A stretch of 64,000 bases of DNA from Anopheles merus (lineage: Eukaryota; Arthropoda; Insecta; Diptera; Culicidae), in the NCBI RefSeq assembly GCF_017562075.2, contig NC_054084.1, positions 34,243,397-34,307,396 on the forward strand, given 5' to 3'. The notes beneath the pieces were generated by a model. It was not told the origin of the DNA and ran no database searches. It saw nothing but the letters and a program-made list of their open reading frames with translations. The position numbers and the translations under genes were made by a program. This document shows positions 1 to 13,304 of this stretch, one piece after another (position 1 is the stretch's first letter; the number at the start of each line of letters is the position of its first letter).

Positions 1-442
1 CCTTCGGCAGTGCAAATGTGTATGCGTTTTTCCTCTCTGTTTTGCGGGACCAAATGCCAGCCACATGCCAGCAGCGCGTCACACACGCCGAACCAAACCC
101 AAACAAAGCGCACCGTATTCGAATGAGGTGCAAACGAGCGGTCGTGGTCGAGCAAAAAAAGGGATGTAAACGGATGCAATCTGTGGCTCGTGCGCGCATC
201 CCTTTTCTGTTTTGCTGTTGTTGTTGTTGTGCGCTCGATGCAATGTATATAAGCTAAACAGAGCCGTGAAAAGAGGGTTAAAATGCATGGAGAAGGGGGT
301 AGATAACACACACAAGGGGCAAGGGGTACACACCGGTGACAGACGCGGAACGTTCCAAACGACAGATGCATGGTTAGTCATATGATGATGAGATAATGAG
401 AAGGAGATGCCGGAGATCCTTTCGACGCACCACTGCCACGCG

Positions 443-503
<61 letters not shown>

Positions 504-1670
504 CTTCATTGTGTTTGTGCTTGTGTGTTTTCGACTGTGTGTAATTCTAAGGTAAAGGGGATATATGGAGTTCGTATTCTTCCTTTAACGACGCAACTTC
601 CAGAAAGGAAATGTTTTGTTAATCAAATGGCTGGGGTAGCTTGAAGTCTACGCCATTGCAATCACCACACCAACCCTTTTTTCCACTTTTCAGGCTTTTG
701 ATTTGTTGCTCCGATCGCGGCAGGATAAAAAGGGAAGGATTACGCAAACGCACCATTTGAATATAAGCAAATGATGTGATTTTTTTTTGTGCAGGATATC
801 GCAGAAGGGTGCACTTTAAAATGGCTTTTCAACTTTAAAAAGGGATATGATTGGTTGGTTGACGATTATTCGTCGGGAGATGATGTGATGTACAATCGGA
901 GCCAAATTTAAAATGGAGAATTTTAGTTGAAGAAGCAGTAGAGAGAACGCAGTAGATATGATTTGAAGGTTTGAACACAGAGCATTTTATTATTATATTT
1001 AAATAGAATGGTGAGCTACCAAGTAATCATTTCTAGAAATCCGCTTCACGGGTGGAAATAAGTATTTTAGTACATATGCTGGTAAGTAAGTTTGGATATA
1101 AGCTCGGTGTCAACCGAATCCTTCAGAAATAGGACTTAAATTATTTGCTTTCAACAGGATATTCAAGTCACTGGCTTAGGACGGCCTAGATCGACTACAG
1201 TTGTTGGTCACCATAGAAGAATAACTTATCCAGTTCTAGGGAGAATCAAAACGATGCAACTCTTACAACTCACTGTTTTCTAGTAACATGAACCCGAGTA
1301 GAAGAGTGTCTGCAAGGATTTTGAATCTTTAACATACTTATTGAGATTCATAGCAATATAACGTACTACAAAGAACCTTTAACTACTTCTTTTTGATTCA
1401 ACCAACTCAATCTTTGCGGCAATTTGTTCATTTAAGAAATCAAATTCGACTGTATGCATCACTCTCTAAGAATCAGTCGGTTGATGCCACACCGAATGAT
1501 GTCTCACTCTTTGAGATAAGTCGTCCTGAATCAGTGTGAATAATATTCCCAAAAGAGTAAGTATGAAAAGAGTAGAAAATAAACAGCAGAAAGGTTCGAA
1601 AAAACTCTTTGTACTGAATACAAGACATGCACATTCACTTGCAGGACTGAAGCGACTCACTTATTCTAAC
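1..1670. other. Gene-free leader with CT microsatellite
   Basis: No open frame here resembles a known protein. The longest frames overlap a (CT)n run at about 444-498 and have low-complexity translations. The rest is unremarkable AT-rich DNA. I see nothing else to annotate. Confidence 0.6.
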
Positions 1671-1671
1671 T

Positions 1672-2327
1672 CAGTGCACCCACCTCTATAAGCAAAGAAT
1701 TGAAAGCATTCAGCGCCTCTTTACCAGGATTGCTTATCGTCGTTTGTTCGGTGCTGCCTCAATTCCTCCCTATGAAACGCGATTGCAGTTATTCAATCTT
1801 CACTCTTTAAGATTCCGCCGCCAAGTGTTTCAGGCATGTTTTATTGGTGGCTTATTACTTTCTGTTACTGATGCTTCTGATTTACTCTCGTCCATCTCGA
1901 TGTATGTTCCCTCTCGTTCCCTTCGTCCACGTGATCCTCTGTCAATTGAAACACGTCATACTCTTTATACTTTCAATGATGCTCTTCTATCCTGTTTCAG
2001 ATTGTTTAACCACTTTTTCTATCTCTTTGATTTCGACTCCTCTCTTAACTCTTTCCGTAGCCGTATTTTTTCTTCTAATTATCTTTAATTATTTTTCTTA
2101 GTTTTCATTTACTCTCTTTTTTCTTTAAATTTATGATAGTCTCTGCGCTCTACCTATGTTTTTTCTTTTATTTTTTTGCAAGGTCAAGACTAGTTTAGTT
2201 AGGCTTAGTTTTTCTTGAATTATTTTGTTTATTTGTTAGTGTTTAATTTAGTTTTAAGTCTGTTTTATTTAGCCTTGATGGCGGATATTGGACTAATTTA
2301 ATGAAATTAAATGAAATAATAAGATAC
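1672..2327 (+). mobile_element. 5'-truncated non-LTR retrotransposon (3' end of reverse-transcriptase ORF plus 3' UTR)
   Basis: From about 1681 one frame reads through to a stop at 2086-2088. It shows the typical C-terminal tail of jockey/CR1-type reverse transcriptase ORFs: a segment HLYKQRIESIQRLFTR, then IPPYETRLQLFNL, then RRQVFQACF, then PSRSLRPRD. In-frame stops occur just upstream of 1681, so the copy is 5'-truncated, as is usual for target-primed insertions. A T-rich 3' UTR follows, ending in ATGAAATTAAATG-like simple sequence near 2327. The element is dead: no endonuclease and no RT catalytic motif. The exact ends and the family are uncertain. Confidence 0.7.
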
Positions 2328-3050
2328 TATAACAACAAGGCACAAGGCAATCATTTCTACCATTTCTTTGTATTGACAATTTTATTTTTTAGAGCAACTT
2401 TCCAAACAAACCCATTTTCTTAACATATTTCCCAGTGGAATTACTAACAAAAAAAAAAACATTAATAATAGTAGGAAAATTCTGCTCCACCCTCAGCTTA
2501 CGGAAATTTTGATACATTGCCATTCCGTCATGGTTGATCGATTTATGTTACACAGACCAAATAAAGAAAACAAACAGACACACAGTATATCCCTGCTTCG
2601 AGTTCCGGATAGTGAAAAAAACATAAACATAAAAAATGCGCTTCCTCCAGCTCCTTTTACTTCAACATCTTCAGTAAAGCCCTCCTGCAGCCGGTATTGA
2701 TTTGTTGCAAAGCCCTTCCCTTTTCCCTTTGCGCCTGTTAGTGGTGGTGGGCCCGAAGAACAAAAACCACTAGACACACAAATCTCTCCGACGGTGTAGA
2801 GCATGGGGGGAAAAACGGCAATTCCCCCACAACTATCCCCCGAGGACCCCGCGAGGCGTTACAGCCTCAAAGGCGAAAAAATGCTTCGGTAGTGCGCTAG
2901 TAAATCCTGCATCGATGCAAACAAGTCCACCGGTCGAGCGTACGGTAGGAACGTTGGAACTGCCAGAAAGACCCCACAGAGTAGGGAGGAAAATGTGGCA
3001 AAAAACCAAAGGGAAGGCTGTGGAATGGAAAAATAGAAAAGAAGGATAGT

Positions 3051-5564
3051 ACACCTCATCCCGAAATGCGAGCTGAAATGTCTGCATGCGCCTCCGGAAA
3101 AAGGGCTCATAAAATATATATTTATGGTCAGTCAGTCTGCCCCCCGAGTTTGGAGAGGAAAAACGGTGCAGGAAGACGTCCCATGTGGCACACTGGCACT
3201 GGCACAAACACACAGAGGGTTTTGTACTTTCCATACTAATCGGATGCAAAGCCTCCTGGTCAGGCGTCCATTTCCACCAAAAAAAACGTCCCCTACAAGC
3301 ACAAACTGTGCCTTGAACACACACAAGTTCTTCTCTGGTCTCTGTCCCTTTCCGGACCACAAATCTCGGCCCTTACCCGAGGCCCAGTGTGATGCTCTCA
3401 TTCGTCTATATTTCACAACTTAATGTGACATTTCGATTATTCTATGGGATTTAATGTGTTTTATGGCTCTTCCCTGGACCCGGACAGGTTGGCACGGACA
3501 GGCGAGAAAGTAGAATTGTGCCGGTTTTGTTTGGCAAACAAGTGGGCTAAAATCCTTGTCTCTCTTTTTTGTTTTTTTTTTTTTTTGGCCCAATGTTTTG
3601 GGTAAAGAAGTGCCATTGGTAGCAATGATTATTGCCTAGTGTCGAAATATGAGTGGTCCGGTAGTGCACACGGGTTCCCATCCCAAGCGGGGAACGTTAC
3701 ACCTTCAGTGCATGTGAATGTCGGTGCCAAACCTTTCAAGCAACGGGACATTGAAATGGTCCACGTCTCACGACCTCAAGAGGCTTTTAAGTGTAAGTGA
3801 GAGGATGAAGGGACTCAGATCAACAACTACAACAACTACAACAACAACAAACCTCCCCAGTCGTGATCTAATTTAAGAGTAAATTCAAATAAATTACCAC
3901 GAAAAAGCTTACGCGAGCCCGAAATCCTTACGCGCCACCACCACCACCACCGTGCTCTGCAAATAAATCAAATCCTTTTTTGACTCGTTTGCTCGCGCTG
4001 ATCCTCTAACGGAGATTTATGGTGACTGGGTTCGCCCGTAAGTACGCCTCAGCCCTCCTTCCTTTCCGCGCACTGACCAACCCATCCCATCCCACCCATT
4101 CCTACGTGTGGGCTTGTGAGGGCTGATACACACGCTGTTGAATGCTGATAATGCTCGAAATCCCATCCCCGGGTGGAGGAGGCTGCTCCATGATTCCACC
4201 AATCGAGATTTCTATGTCCGAGTGTGTGTGTGTGTTTCTTCATCTCAAAGGACAAAAGAATATTTCCTCACACACCTCCAAACCTCCCTTTTCAAGAAGG
4301 TGGGGTGGTGGTGATATGTCCACTCGAACGCGCACTCCCTCTTTTGTGAAAACCCGTGTGTTTCTCACACGGGAGCACTCAAACGAAATTGGCTTGCCTG
4401 CTTACTTGCTGCGTGTGTGCCAACCGTCCACACAGCCCGGTATGGTGTATGATGGATTATTCATCCTTTAACATAATTTTGCACTAAATATAAACTCCCC
4501 CCACCTAGCTGTTAGCCATTAAAAACGGAAAGGATTCGTTGCGCATCACCGCTCCCCACCGGAGTTGGTGCTGAGACGGTAGCTTTGGCTTGAAAATTAT
4601 GATTAATAATCAGCAAATATTGGGTAACCGGATCCTTTTGTGCATGCATTTGTGTGATCGATTCATAGCGTACTCCTTTTACATTTAGCAGGGAGTTCCC
4701 TTTACCCCTTTGTTTTCAGCTCCAAAGAGAAGCACCATTGGCGAGAGATTGCGTGAAACCGGTCATCTGTTCTGGGATGTGCTGCTGCTGCTGCTGCTGG
4801 GATGTAAACACAATCAATCATCACTTGGCAGAGTCATCGTGAAAGGGGTATGTAAATACGTTACATGGGGTTTACACCCTTTCAAGGAAGATGACAAGCG
4901 GTGGATCAATAAATCGATTGAGATGAACACACAATTGTTAGTTTGTTCCTTTTGCAATGAGTAAACCTTTTGGCAAACGTTATACAGGGCTATTTGGCTA
5001 TACAAAATGTAGTGTTTAGTTCATTGATACTGATTGTTGATATAGGTTTAAAAGCCTGATTAAAATGACTTCGTTTTAGAATGTGACAATCAAGTTTTGG
5101 TGAAAAAGTTACTCGTATACCCCCGGCTACAGAGCGTCAACAAACCGACGAGTTGAGAGTAGATTTGATCGCACAACCTACCGTACCGCAATGCCCATAC
5201 ACTTACTCACTGCTCTATATGATCCTGTCACCATAGTAGGCGTAAAAGCCATACTGTTTCAAACAGCTACAGTGCTGCCTGCCTGTACGTCGCAATCTGT
5301 ACCTAAAAACACTCTCTACATTATTTAACTGCGTAAAAGTGTGAACGCCAATATACATAATGATTATCTTATCTCACTGCATTACATCTACTTGCTGTCG
5401 TTGTTGATTCACATTGTGAATCTTTGCCCAGCAAAGCAAAGGTTGGACTTTGCAAGGGCACACCACTATCCGGTGTCCGTTTTAATCAGAATGCTAATAG
5501 CCCCCACAAGACCGTTTTTTTTTGTCTTTCTCGGTAAGATTTTTCTCCCGCTTCTGAGGAGAAC
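3051..5564 (+). repeat. Duplicated segment, copy 1 (ends at the assembly gap)
   Basis: This 2514-bp stretch recurs almost base for base at 5665-8192. It runs from ACACCTCATCCCG to TTCTGAGGAGAAC, and its last base is the last base before the run of N. Differences between copies are single substitutions and small indels: an 8-bp gap near 3773, one changed AAC repeat, a shorter CTG run near 4782, and shorter homopolymers. No coding potential is convincing. Non-coding content includes CT-, CTG- and AAC-rich simple sequence. Confidence 0.9.
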
Positions 5565-5664
5565 NNNNNNNNNNNNNNNNNNNNNNNNNNNNNNNNNNNN
5601 NNNNNNNNNNNNNNNNNNNNNNNNNNNNNNNNNNNNNNNNNNNNNNNNNNNNNNNNNNNNNNNN
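5565..5664. other. Assembly gap of exactly 100 N
   Basis: A run of exactly 100 undetermined bases, the size conventionally used for gaps of unknown length. Any open frame crossing it is meaningless. Confidence 0.98.
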
Positions 5665-8192
5665 ACACCTCATCCCGAAATGCGAGCTGAAATGTCTGTA
5701 TGCGCCTCCGGAAAAAGGGCTCATAAAATATATATTTATGGTCAGTCAGTCTGCCCCCCCGAGTTTGGAGAGGAAAAACGGTGCAGGAAGACGTCCCATG
5801 TGGCACACTGGCACTGGCACAAACACACAGAGGGTTTTGTACTTTCCATACTAATCGGATGCAAAGCCTCCTGGTCAGGCGTCCATTTCCACCAAAAAAA
5901 AAGTCCCCTACAAGCATAAACTGTGCCTTGAACATACACAAGTTCTTCTCTGGTCCCTTTCCGGACCACAAATCTCGGCCCTTACCCGAGGCCCAGTGTG
6001 ATGCTCTCATTCGTCTATATTTCACAACTTAATGTGACATTTCGATTATTCTATGGGATTTAATGTGTTTTATGGCTCTTCCCTGGACCCGGACAGGTTG
6101 GCACGGACAGGCGAGAAAGTACAATTGTGCCGGTTTTGTTTGGCAAACAAGTGGGCTAAAATCCTTGTCTCTCTTTTTTGTTTTTTTTTTTTTTGGCCCA
6201 ATGTTTTGGGTAAAGAAGTGCCATTGGTAGCAATGATTATTGCCTAGTGTCGAAATATGAGTGGTCCGGTAGTGCACACGGGTTCCCATCCCAAGCGGGG
6301 AACGTTACACCTTCAGTGCATGTGAATGTCGGTGCCAAACCTTTCAAGCAACGGGACATTGAAATGGTCCACGTCTCACGACGTGCGAACCTCAAGAGGC
6401 TTTTAAGTGTAAGTGAGAGGATGAAGGGACTCAGATCAACAACTACAACAACAACAACAACAAAAAACCTCCCCAGTCGTGATCTAATTTAAGAGTAAAT
6501 TCAAATAAATTACCACGAAAAAGCTTACGCGAGCCCGAAATCCTTACGCGCCACCACCACCACCACCGTGCTCTGCAAATAAATCAAATCCTTTTTTGAC
6601 TCGTTTGCTCGCGCTGATCCTCTAACGGAGATTTATGGTGACTGGGTTTGCCCGTAAGTACGCCTCAGCCCTCCTTCCTTTCCGCGCACTGACCAACCCA
6701 TCCCATCCCACCCATTCCTACGTGTGGGCTTGTGAGGGCTGATACACACGCTGTTGAATGCTGATAATGCTCGAAATCCCATCCCCGGGTGGAGGAGGCT
6801 GCTCCATGATTCCACCAATCGAGATTTCTATGTCCGAGTGTGTGTGTGTGTTTCTTCATCTCAAAGGACAAAAGAATATTTCCTCACACACCTCCCAACC
6901 TCCCTTTTCAAGAAGGTGGGGTGGTGGTGATATGTCCACTCGAACGCGCACTCCCTCTTTTGTGAAAACCCGTGTGTTTCTCACACGGGAGCACTCAAAC
7001 GAAATTGGCTTGCCTGCTTACTTGCTGCGTGTGTGCCAACCGTCCACACAGCCCGGGTATGGTGTATGATGGATTATTCATCCTTTAACATAATTTTGCA
7101 CTAAATATAAACTCCCTCCACCTAGCTGTTAGCCATTAAAAACGGAAAGGATTCGTTGCGCATCACCGCTCCCCACCGGAGTTGGTGCTGAGACGGCAGC
7201 TTTGGCTTGAAAATTATGATTAATAATCAGCAAATATCGGGTAACCGGATCCTTTTGTGCATGCATTTGTGTGATCGATTCATAGCGTACTCCTTTTACA
7301 TTTAGCAGGGAGTTCCCTTTACCCCTTTGTTTTCAGCTCCAAAGAGAAGCACCATTGGCGAGAGATTGCGTGAAACCGGTCATCTGTTCTGGGATGTGCT
7401 GCTGCTGCTGCTGCTGCTGCTGCTGGGATGTAAACACAATCAATCATCACTTGGCAGAGTCATCGTGAAAGGGGTATGTAAATACGTTACATGGGGTTTA
7501 CACCCTTTCAAGGAAGATGACAAGCGGTGGATCAATAAATCGATTGAGATGAACACACAATTGTTAGGTTTGTTCCTTTTGCAATGAGTAAACCTTTTGG
7601 CAGACGTTATACAGGGCTATTTGGCTATACAAAATGTAGTGTTTAGTTCGTTGTTACTGATTGTTGATATAGGTGTTTAAAAGCCTGATTAAAATGACTT
7701 CGTTTTAGAATGTGACAATCAAGTTGTGGTGAAAAAGTTACTCGTATACCCCCGGCTACAGAGCGTCAACAAACCGACGAGTTGAGAGTAGATTTGATCG
7801 CACAACCTACCGTACCGCAATGACCATACAGTTACTCACTGCTCTATATGATCCTGTCACCATAGTAGGCGTAAAATGCAATATTGTTTCAAACAGCTAC
7901 AGTGCTGCCTGCCTGTACGTCGCAATCTGTACCTAAAAAAACTCTCTACATTATTTAACTGCGTAAAAGTGTGAACGCCAATATACATAATGATTATCTT
8001 ATCTCACTGCATTACATCTACTTGCTGTCGCTGTTGATTCACATTGTGAATCTTTACCCAGCAAAGCAAAGGTTGGACTTTGCAAGGGCACACTAGTATC
8101 CGGTGTCCGTTTTAATCAGAATGCTAATAACCCCCACAAGACCGTTTTTTTGTCTTTCTCGGTAAGATTTTTCTCCCGCTTCTGAGGAGAAC
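5665..8192 (+). repeat. Duplicated segment, copy 2 (starts at the assembly gap)
   Basis: This 2528-bp near-identical copy of 3051-5564 begins at the first base after the gap and continues at 8193 into sequence absent after copy 1. Compared with copy 1 it has the 8 extra bases near 6382, a longer CTG run near 7397-7425, and a few SNPs. The pattern fits two alleles of one locus better than an old tandem duplication. Confidence 0.9.
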
Positions 8193-8234
8193 AGGACACC
8201 CGACGACCCGGTCCAATCCAATTTACATAGTAAT

Positions 8235-8294
<60 letters not shown>

Positions 8295-11200
8295 AGTCCT
8301 CATTACCCAACGCACACGTTCGCCTCATTTCAATAATGGACGTCACCTCATCGGCTCGCCCGGACGAATGCCGAATAATGGAGGGCTCCATTATCACCCA
8401 TGTCCGTCATGCTCATTACCAGCACACACAGGAGCACACACACACAGCACAGAGCGGTGGTGGAAGGCCCATTTTTCTACCGTCAAATCTACTCCGAATC
8501 ACGTCCATGTCGAATCGAAGGCCGGCTTTGAATTTAAATCCTACCCCCGGCGTTTCCTGCTTGCTTGCAAATCCCATTCCCGTTTCGTGCCAACACACAC
8601 ACACACGCTGCAAGACGCTCCGGAGGCTTCAAAGCAACCAAGGGGAAGAATAAACGCCGACGATACATGCACATAATTTGAAGGACATGTTTTACTAATG
8701 CTTGAAAAAATAAATACATTTGTGATAAGTTTCCATCACCAAACGGGGGCCGGCCGTATCCCGCAGGGGTTGAGTTCGAGTTCACTCCGGTTGAAATAGA
8801 AAAATAACACTACGCGAACACGGTCGCGCTACATTTGACATAAATTCGATTTTCGAACCTTTAAAAAATGCATGTTTTTCTTGTTGCTATCGGCGGTGCG
8901 GAAGAGAGCTTCTGCTTCGCTCTTTACGCCGTAGTAACTCCGGGTGCTGTTTTTATTGTTATCATTATTATTATTATTATTATTATTATTGCGAGGACTG
9001 CTTCAAAATTTAGTCGTGTGTCATAAATATGGAAACAGGGAAATGGCGCAGCGACATCACAAAGGAAAAATAAGGGGAAGAGGCAATGAAAATTCTTTCC
9101 CCTCGGTGGGAGATGGAAATTCAAAGAGGAGGAGACAGATTTCGAATTTTTCAAAAACGGTTTCGCAAGGAAAGTTCGTCCACCAAAAGCCGTAGGGGAC
9201 GATTAAGCCGTAGAGGACGATAGACTTTGCGGTTGACCCCATGGCGGTTTATGATAATAAATCCTGTTTTTATTCCCCGTTCTCTGCACCTTTCAGCTTC
9301 CAGTACAGCTGAGATAATGTTTGGTCCAATCAGGAGAGGGTGGTTGCTTTTTTTTCGGTACAATTTTGGTTTGTTTAATTTGCACACAGTTATTGTGCTG
9401 TATCAATTGAGTTGGAAAATTGTGGTGAAAAATTAGATTCCGTACGCTCCGGATAAGGATGGGAAACCTTTCGGTAATGAAGCTTCAGAAATTGTGCGTT
9501 AAAAATGCGTTGAAAAAGAAAAAGAACAACCCTCTTGGGGTTCAATCTCAAATTTAGCATCATTTTCACCGATGCTTCACACAGCAGCAGCAGCAGCAGC
9601 AGAAGCAAGAAAACTCGCAATAAATCAACCAGAACGAAGGAGCGATCCTCTCTGGTCTCGTACGAGTGTCCACTGCACAACAAATCAGCGCCAAATTAAT
9701 CCAACCCAAATCACTTTTTCATTAACGATGAATTGGGGGAGCGAGAACCCCGCACCGTAACTTCATTCCGATGGCCACTTACGGGCAATGTCCTGCGGCA
9801 CTGATGAAAATTCCGGCTTTTTTGCTCTTTTTTTTTTTGTTTGTTTGAGTCGTTGGGCGGGAAGGTTGGGAATTTTCATTTCACCAATCAGTAGCCTCCA
9901 GTGTCCAGATTGTGTATTCCCCCAATACCCGGGACCTTATCAATCGAATGTCGTCGTCCTTCTTTCCAACTCGAATGTCCAATTTCAAATTCAACTATTA
10001 ACAGGTATTCGAACAGGACCTGACCTCCCATCCACCGCCCACCTCACTTTCCACTTCGCGGTGTTTTTCCTACTGGACACAGAGCCCTTGACACAAGTGA
10101 TTTTTCCAATTTCGACTTTACCCTCAAGCTCCCACACTGAGTACGGAGAAAAGTCCTGGAAAAAAAAACTCACAGCAGCAGCAGCAACAGCAGCAGCAAA
10201 TAAGGAGCATCACGGGATAATGTGTAGCTAAATAAATTTAACTAACATGGATTTTGCTTTCACATTTTCTTTCTTATTAGAAATTCCATTTCAAGCGAAC
10301 GTGCACACACACACACACACAGAGATCCTTCACTTCACATTCCCATTCCCTTTATCCCCCGAGGGCGCCTCCATTTCCTGTCGAAGAGTGTCTTTTGCTT
10401 TACTTTCTAGCTGTTGACCAAACCGAATGAACGTGTTTCGCCCAGTCCTCGTCGCACGTATTGAGATTTCCACCGAAAATCATCCTACAGGGGACGACCA
10501 TTTTCCATCTACCCAATTACGGGGCCAGCGCTCTTCAAAGCGGTTGTTTCGGGTTTGATTTTTTTCTTTCTTTCTTTAGTTGCCTTTTTGTTTTCAGCTG
10601 TGTGTCACCAATTGTAGACGGATCATGTGTTGGTGCGGAGTAGCGGCATCATTTGCTACACGCCGATCACATTTCTAATTTCCTAATTACGGGGAAAACT
10701 CCTTAACCTCTATTGTGCGCCATGTACCATGTATCGTGGGTAGAGGGGGTTTTTTGGGGGCAACAGAAAATACATTTCAAGCTTGTTAAAAACATGCCTG
10801 ACATGCTGCTGTCCCTCCCCCCGGGAGAGGTTCAAACTCCGCCTGCCCCCTATTTGCCCCTAACAACGCTTCAAGTGGCACTAGAGAGATATACGATGAT
10901 ACGGCCATACCTTCATCAATGCCGAAATTCACCTATCGAGATGTTCGGGCAGAGATGAAAAAGCCTCCACACCCCCGAAATACCGTTCGTCTTACCGTTT
11001 TCCTATCTCGAGTGGTTGGCCCGGAGAGTCCTTTTTCGGCTGTTGTTTTGCTGCGCCTTGATTTTTGTGAAATTTAATTTCAATTTCTCGGCGCCCTTCT
11101 TTACGGTTGACGGAAGGAGAGCCGTTTGAATGATCAAAGCCGTAATTAAATTCCGTTCAAATGAACTGTTTTTTTTTCGTATCTTTGAATTAAATATCCT

Positions 11201-12770
11201 TGGTTAGGTGCACTTTGTAACGTTTTTTTTTTTCTTTTTTTTTGTTGCTGTCTGTATAGCTCTTCTCCTACCTACACGAGGTTTAAAACCAAAATGACGT
11301 TCAGCGGTATACCGTGCACCATTTTGCTGGCCACTGTTTTGCATACCATCGCTTTAAACATGCGCATTCGCTTCGAGTTTGAAATGTTCAAAACGTTTGA
11401 AAGCAATTCTTATCAAACACACACACACAAAAAACATCGACGATGATGGCAACGTCACGTCACACAGATATCCAATCACTTCTTCGTTTCGCACGAGACT
11501 AAATCACTCGTACGGCCGACAGAACGGCCTAACCCCTTCATTCTCGATTGTGTTAAAAAACTGTTACCCCTTTTTCTCGCACCCAGCTAAAATAAAAAAA
11601 CAAATACATGCTTCCCTCCCAGCACCCCAACAACGGCAACGGTAGTGTCCTGCGAGACACAATGATGGCTTATGTACACTTTAACGCAACAACCGAAAAA
11701 ATAACCCTAAAAAACCTACTCCGTAAAAACCCTCTTTTTAGAAACTATGTAGAAAGGATTGGAAAGTTTTAGCATACAGCACACAGGCACCCTTCCGCAC
11801 ACAACGCGTACACCCCTGCGCGCGAGGGAAGCATGGGCCCTGGGCGGTGATAAAAAAAGGACACTGGATATAGACACTACGTTATCCATCGTACAGCTAT
11901 GTACTGCTTCCTGTTTGCTATGTATATACAACGGGTTCTGTTTTTCCCTACTTTAAACTCTCACCCTTTATCCACCCCCTTTTGAGAGGGACTCGATTTA
12001 AATATGAATCTTCCCATACGGAAGAGAGAAAGAGAAAGTGAGTGAGGCTTATCGCATACGTATAGTTTTCAAGCCGTTTTTTTTTTTTAATAATGATCGT
12101 TGTAGGAGGAATGGAAAAATTCAAACTCCCCCCTCACAAACACACACACAAAAAGCACGTGCAACGGACCGTTAAATTGCCGTTTAAGGTTCTGTTTTTG
12201 GAATTTATCGTACGGGTGGGGACACTATAATGTGCATTATGTTTGTTAATTGCGTATTACAAAGCGCGATTAGTGGGTGCCGATTACAACAACAGGAAGT
12301 TTGACACCTGGGGCGCCGGTTGTGAAATATGAGTGAATGTACGTGTAGATAAACTTCCGATGCATTTATGGGGATGCTAATTGCTGACACTTGTCGGTGG
12401 GGTGTTAATTGTTAAATACACCCCCTTTCATTTGAAAAGGGCTGAATGAATATAGGAGGCCAAGGTGAATATGCTGCTTTGATGAGACAAAATGTATGGA
12501 ATGTGAAGGGACAGTCAACATGTTTGCTTTAAAAAACGATTCTCAGGGAAGATTGTAATTAAACAGCTGTATTTTTTTAATCTGGTTTTAGTGGATTCAG
12601 AATGATATTTAAATTCGCAATAATAGTTGTTTACTTTACGCATTCACTTTCATAACAAGGATTTTAAGTTAACATGGACCTAAAATATTATGAAAGATCA
12701 GAATTACTGTTGGGTATCAGGAAATTTTCGTTGAGATTCATTATTACTAATCTTAATCGATGTATGATTC
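8193..12770. other. Non-coding intergenic DNA with GT microsatellite
   Basis: A (GT)n run covers about 8236-8291. The remainder has ATT, CAG and CA short runs, T-tracts and scattered AATTA-type sequence, but no frame I can relate to a protein. It could hold regulatory elements of zyxin or of an unseen neighbour. Nothing in the sequence proves that. Confidence 0.5.
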
Positions 12771-12997
12771 GAATCTCGAATCGAATTTCCAAAGATCAAT
12801 TGATCTCTAAAGATTCATGAATCTCCAAGGAATCATAAATATATAAAAAAAATCATAAATCTTTAAAGATTCGTTAATCAATAAAGATTCAAGAATCTTC
12901 AAAGATTCAATCAATAAAGATTCAAGAAAAGATTCAAAGATTCATGAATCTATAAACTTTTATAAATCTACAGAGATTCATGAATCTCCAAGGAATC
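12770..12997. repeat. AT-rich tandem/palindromic repeat, left part
   Basis: This is an array of short palindromic words built from AAAGATTC and GAATCTTC. A unit starting at 12835 (ATAAATATATAAAA...) recurs from 14662 onward on the far side of the LTR element. The distance from 12835 to the insertion site (12998) gives a period of about 163 bp. Confidence 0.7.
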
Positions 12998-13002
12998 ATA
13001 AA

Positions 13003-13292
13003 TTTTATGTTTGCACTTTTACACATTTATTAACCGAATTAAATAATACAAAACACAATATATTGATGTCTGGGGCCGCGCGCACGAGCCGCACCGTGAG
13101 CACTACCGGGAGCCCTGCTCGACCGGTAGCCTGTTACACACTCCTGCGTTAGGTGCGCTCTGCACACACTTAGCGCGCATCGCTAAGTGCGGCGTATTAG
13201 TGTGCGTGAACGCAGTGTCGATTCCTGGATGTCGACCAGCAGCAGCGCAACTGCTACGGCGAATCCAGGGCTCGGCACGTCTATCCACAACA
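13003..13292 (-). repeat. 3' LTR of the retroelement
   Basis: 290 bp, a direct repeat of 14372-14661. On the minus strand it begins TGTTGTGGATAG and ends CATAAAA. The only difference I noticed between the copies is an A/G change around 13209/14579. Confidence 0.88.
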
Positions 13293-13304
13293 TCTCCCCC
13301 TTTT
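13293..13304 (-). other. Polypurine tract
   Basis: The minus strand reads AAAAGGGGGAGA directly before the 3' LTR. This is the expected primer site for plus-strand DNA synthesis and fixes the element's orientation. Confidence 0.85.

Noticed and set aside
5341..5919. Frame spanning the N gap
   Set aside because: It includes undetermined bases, so no real protein can be inferred.
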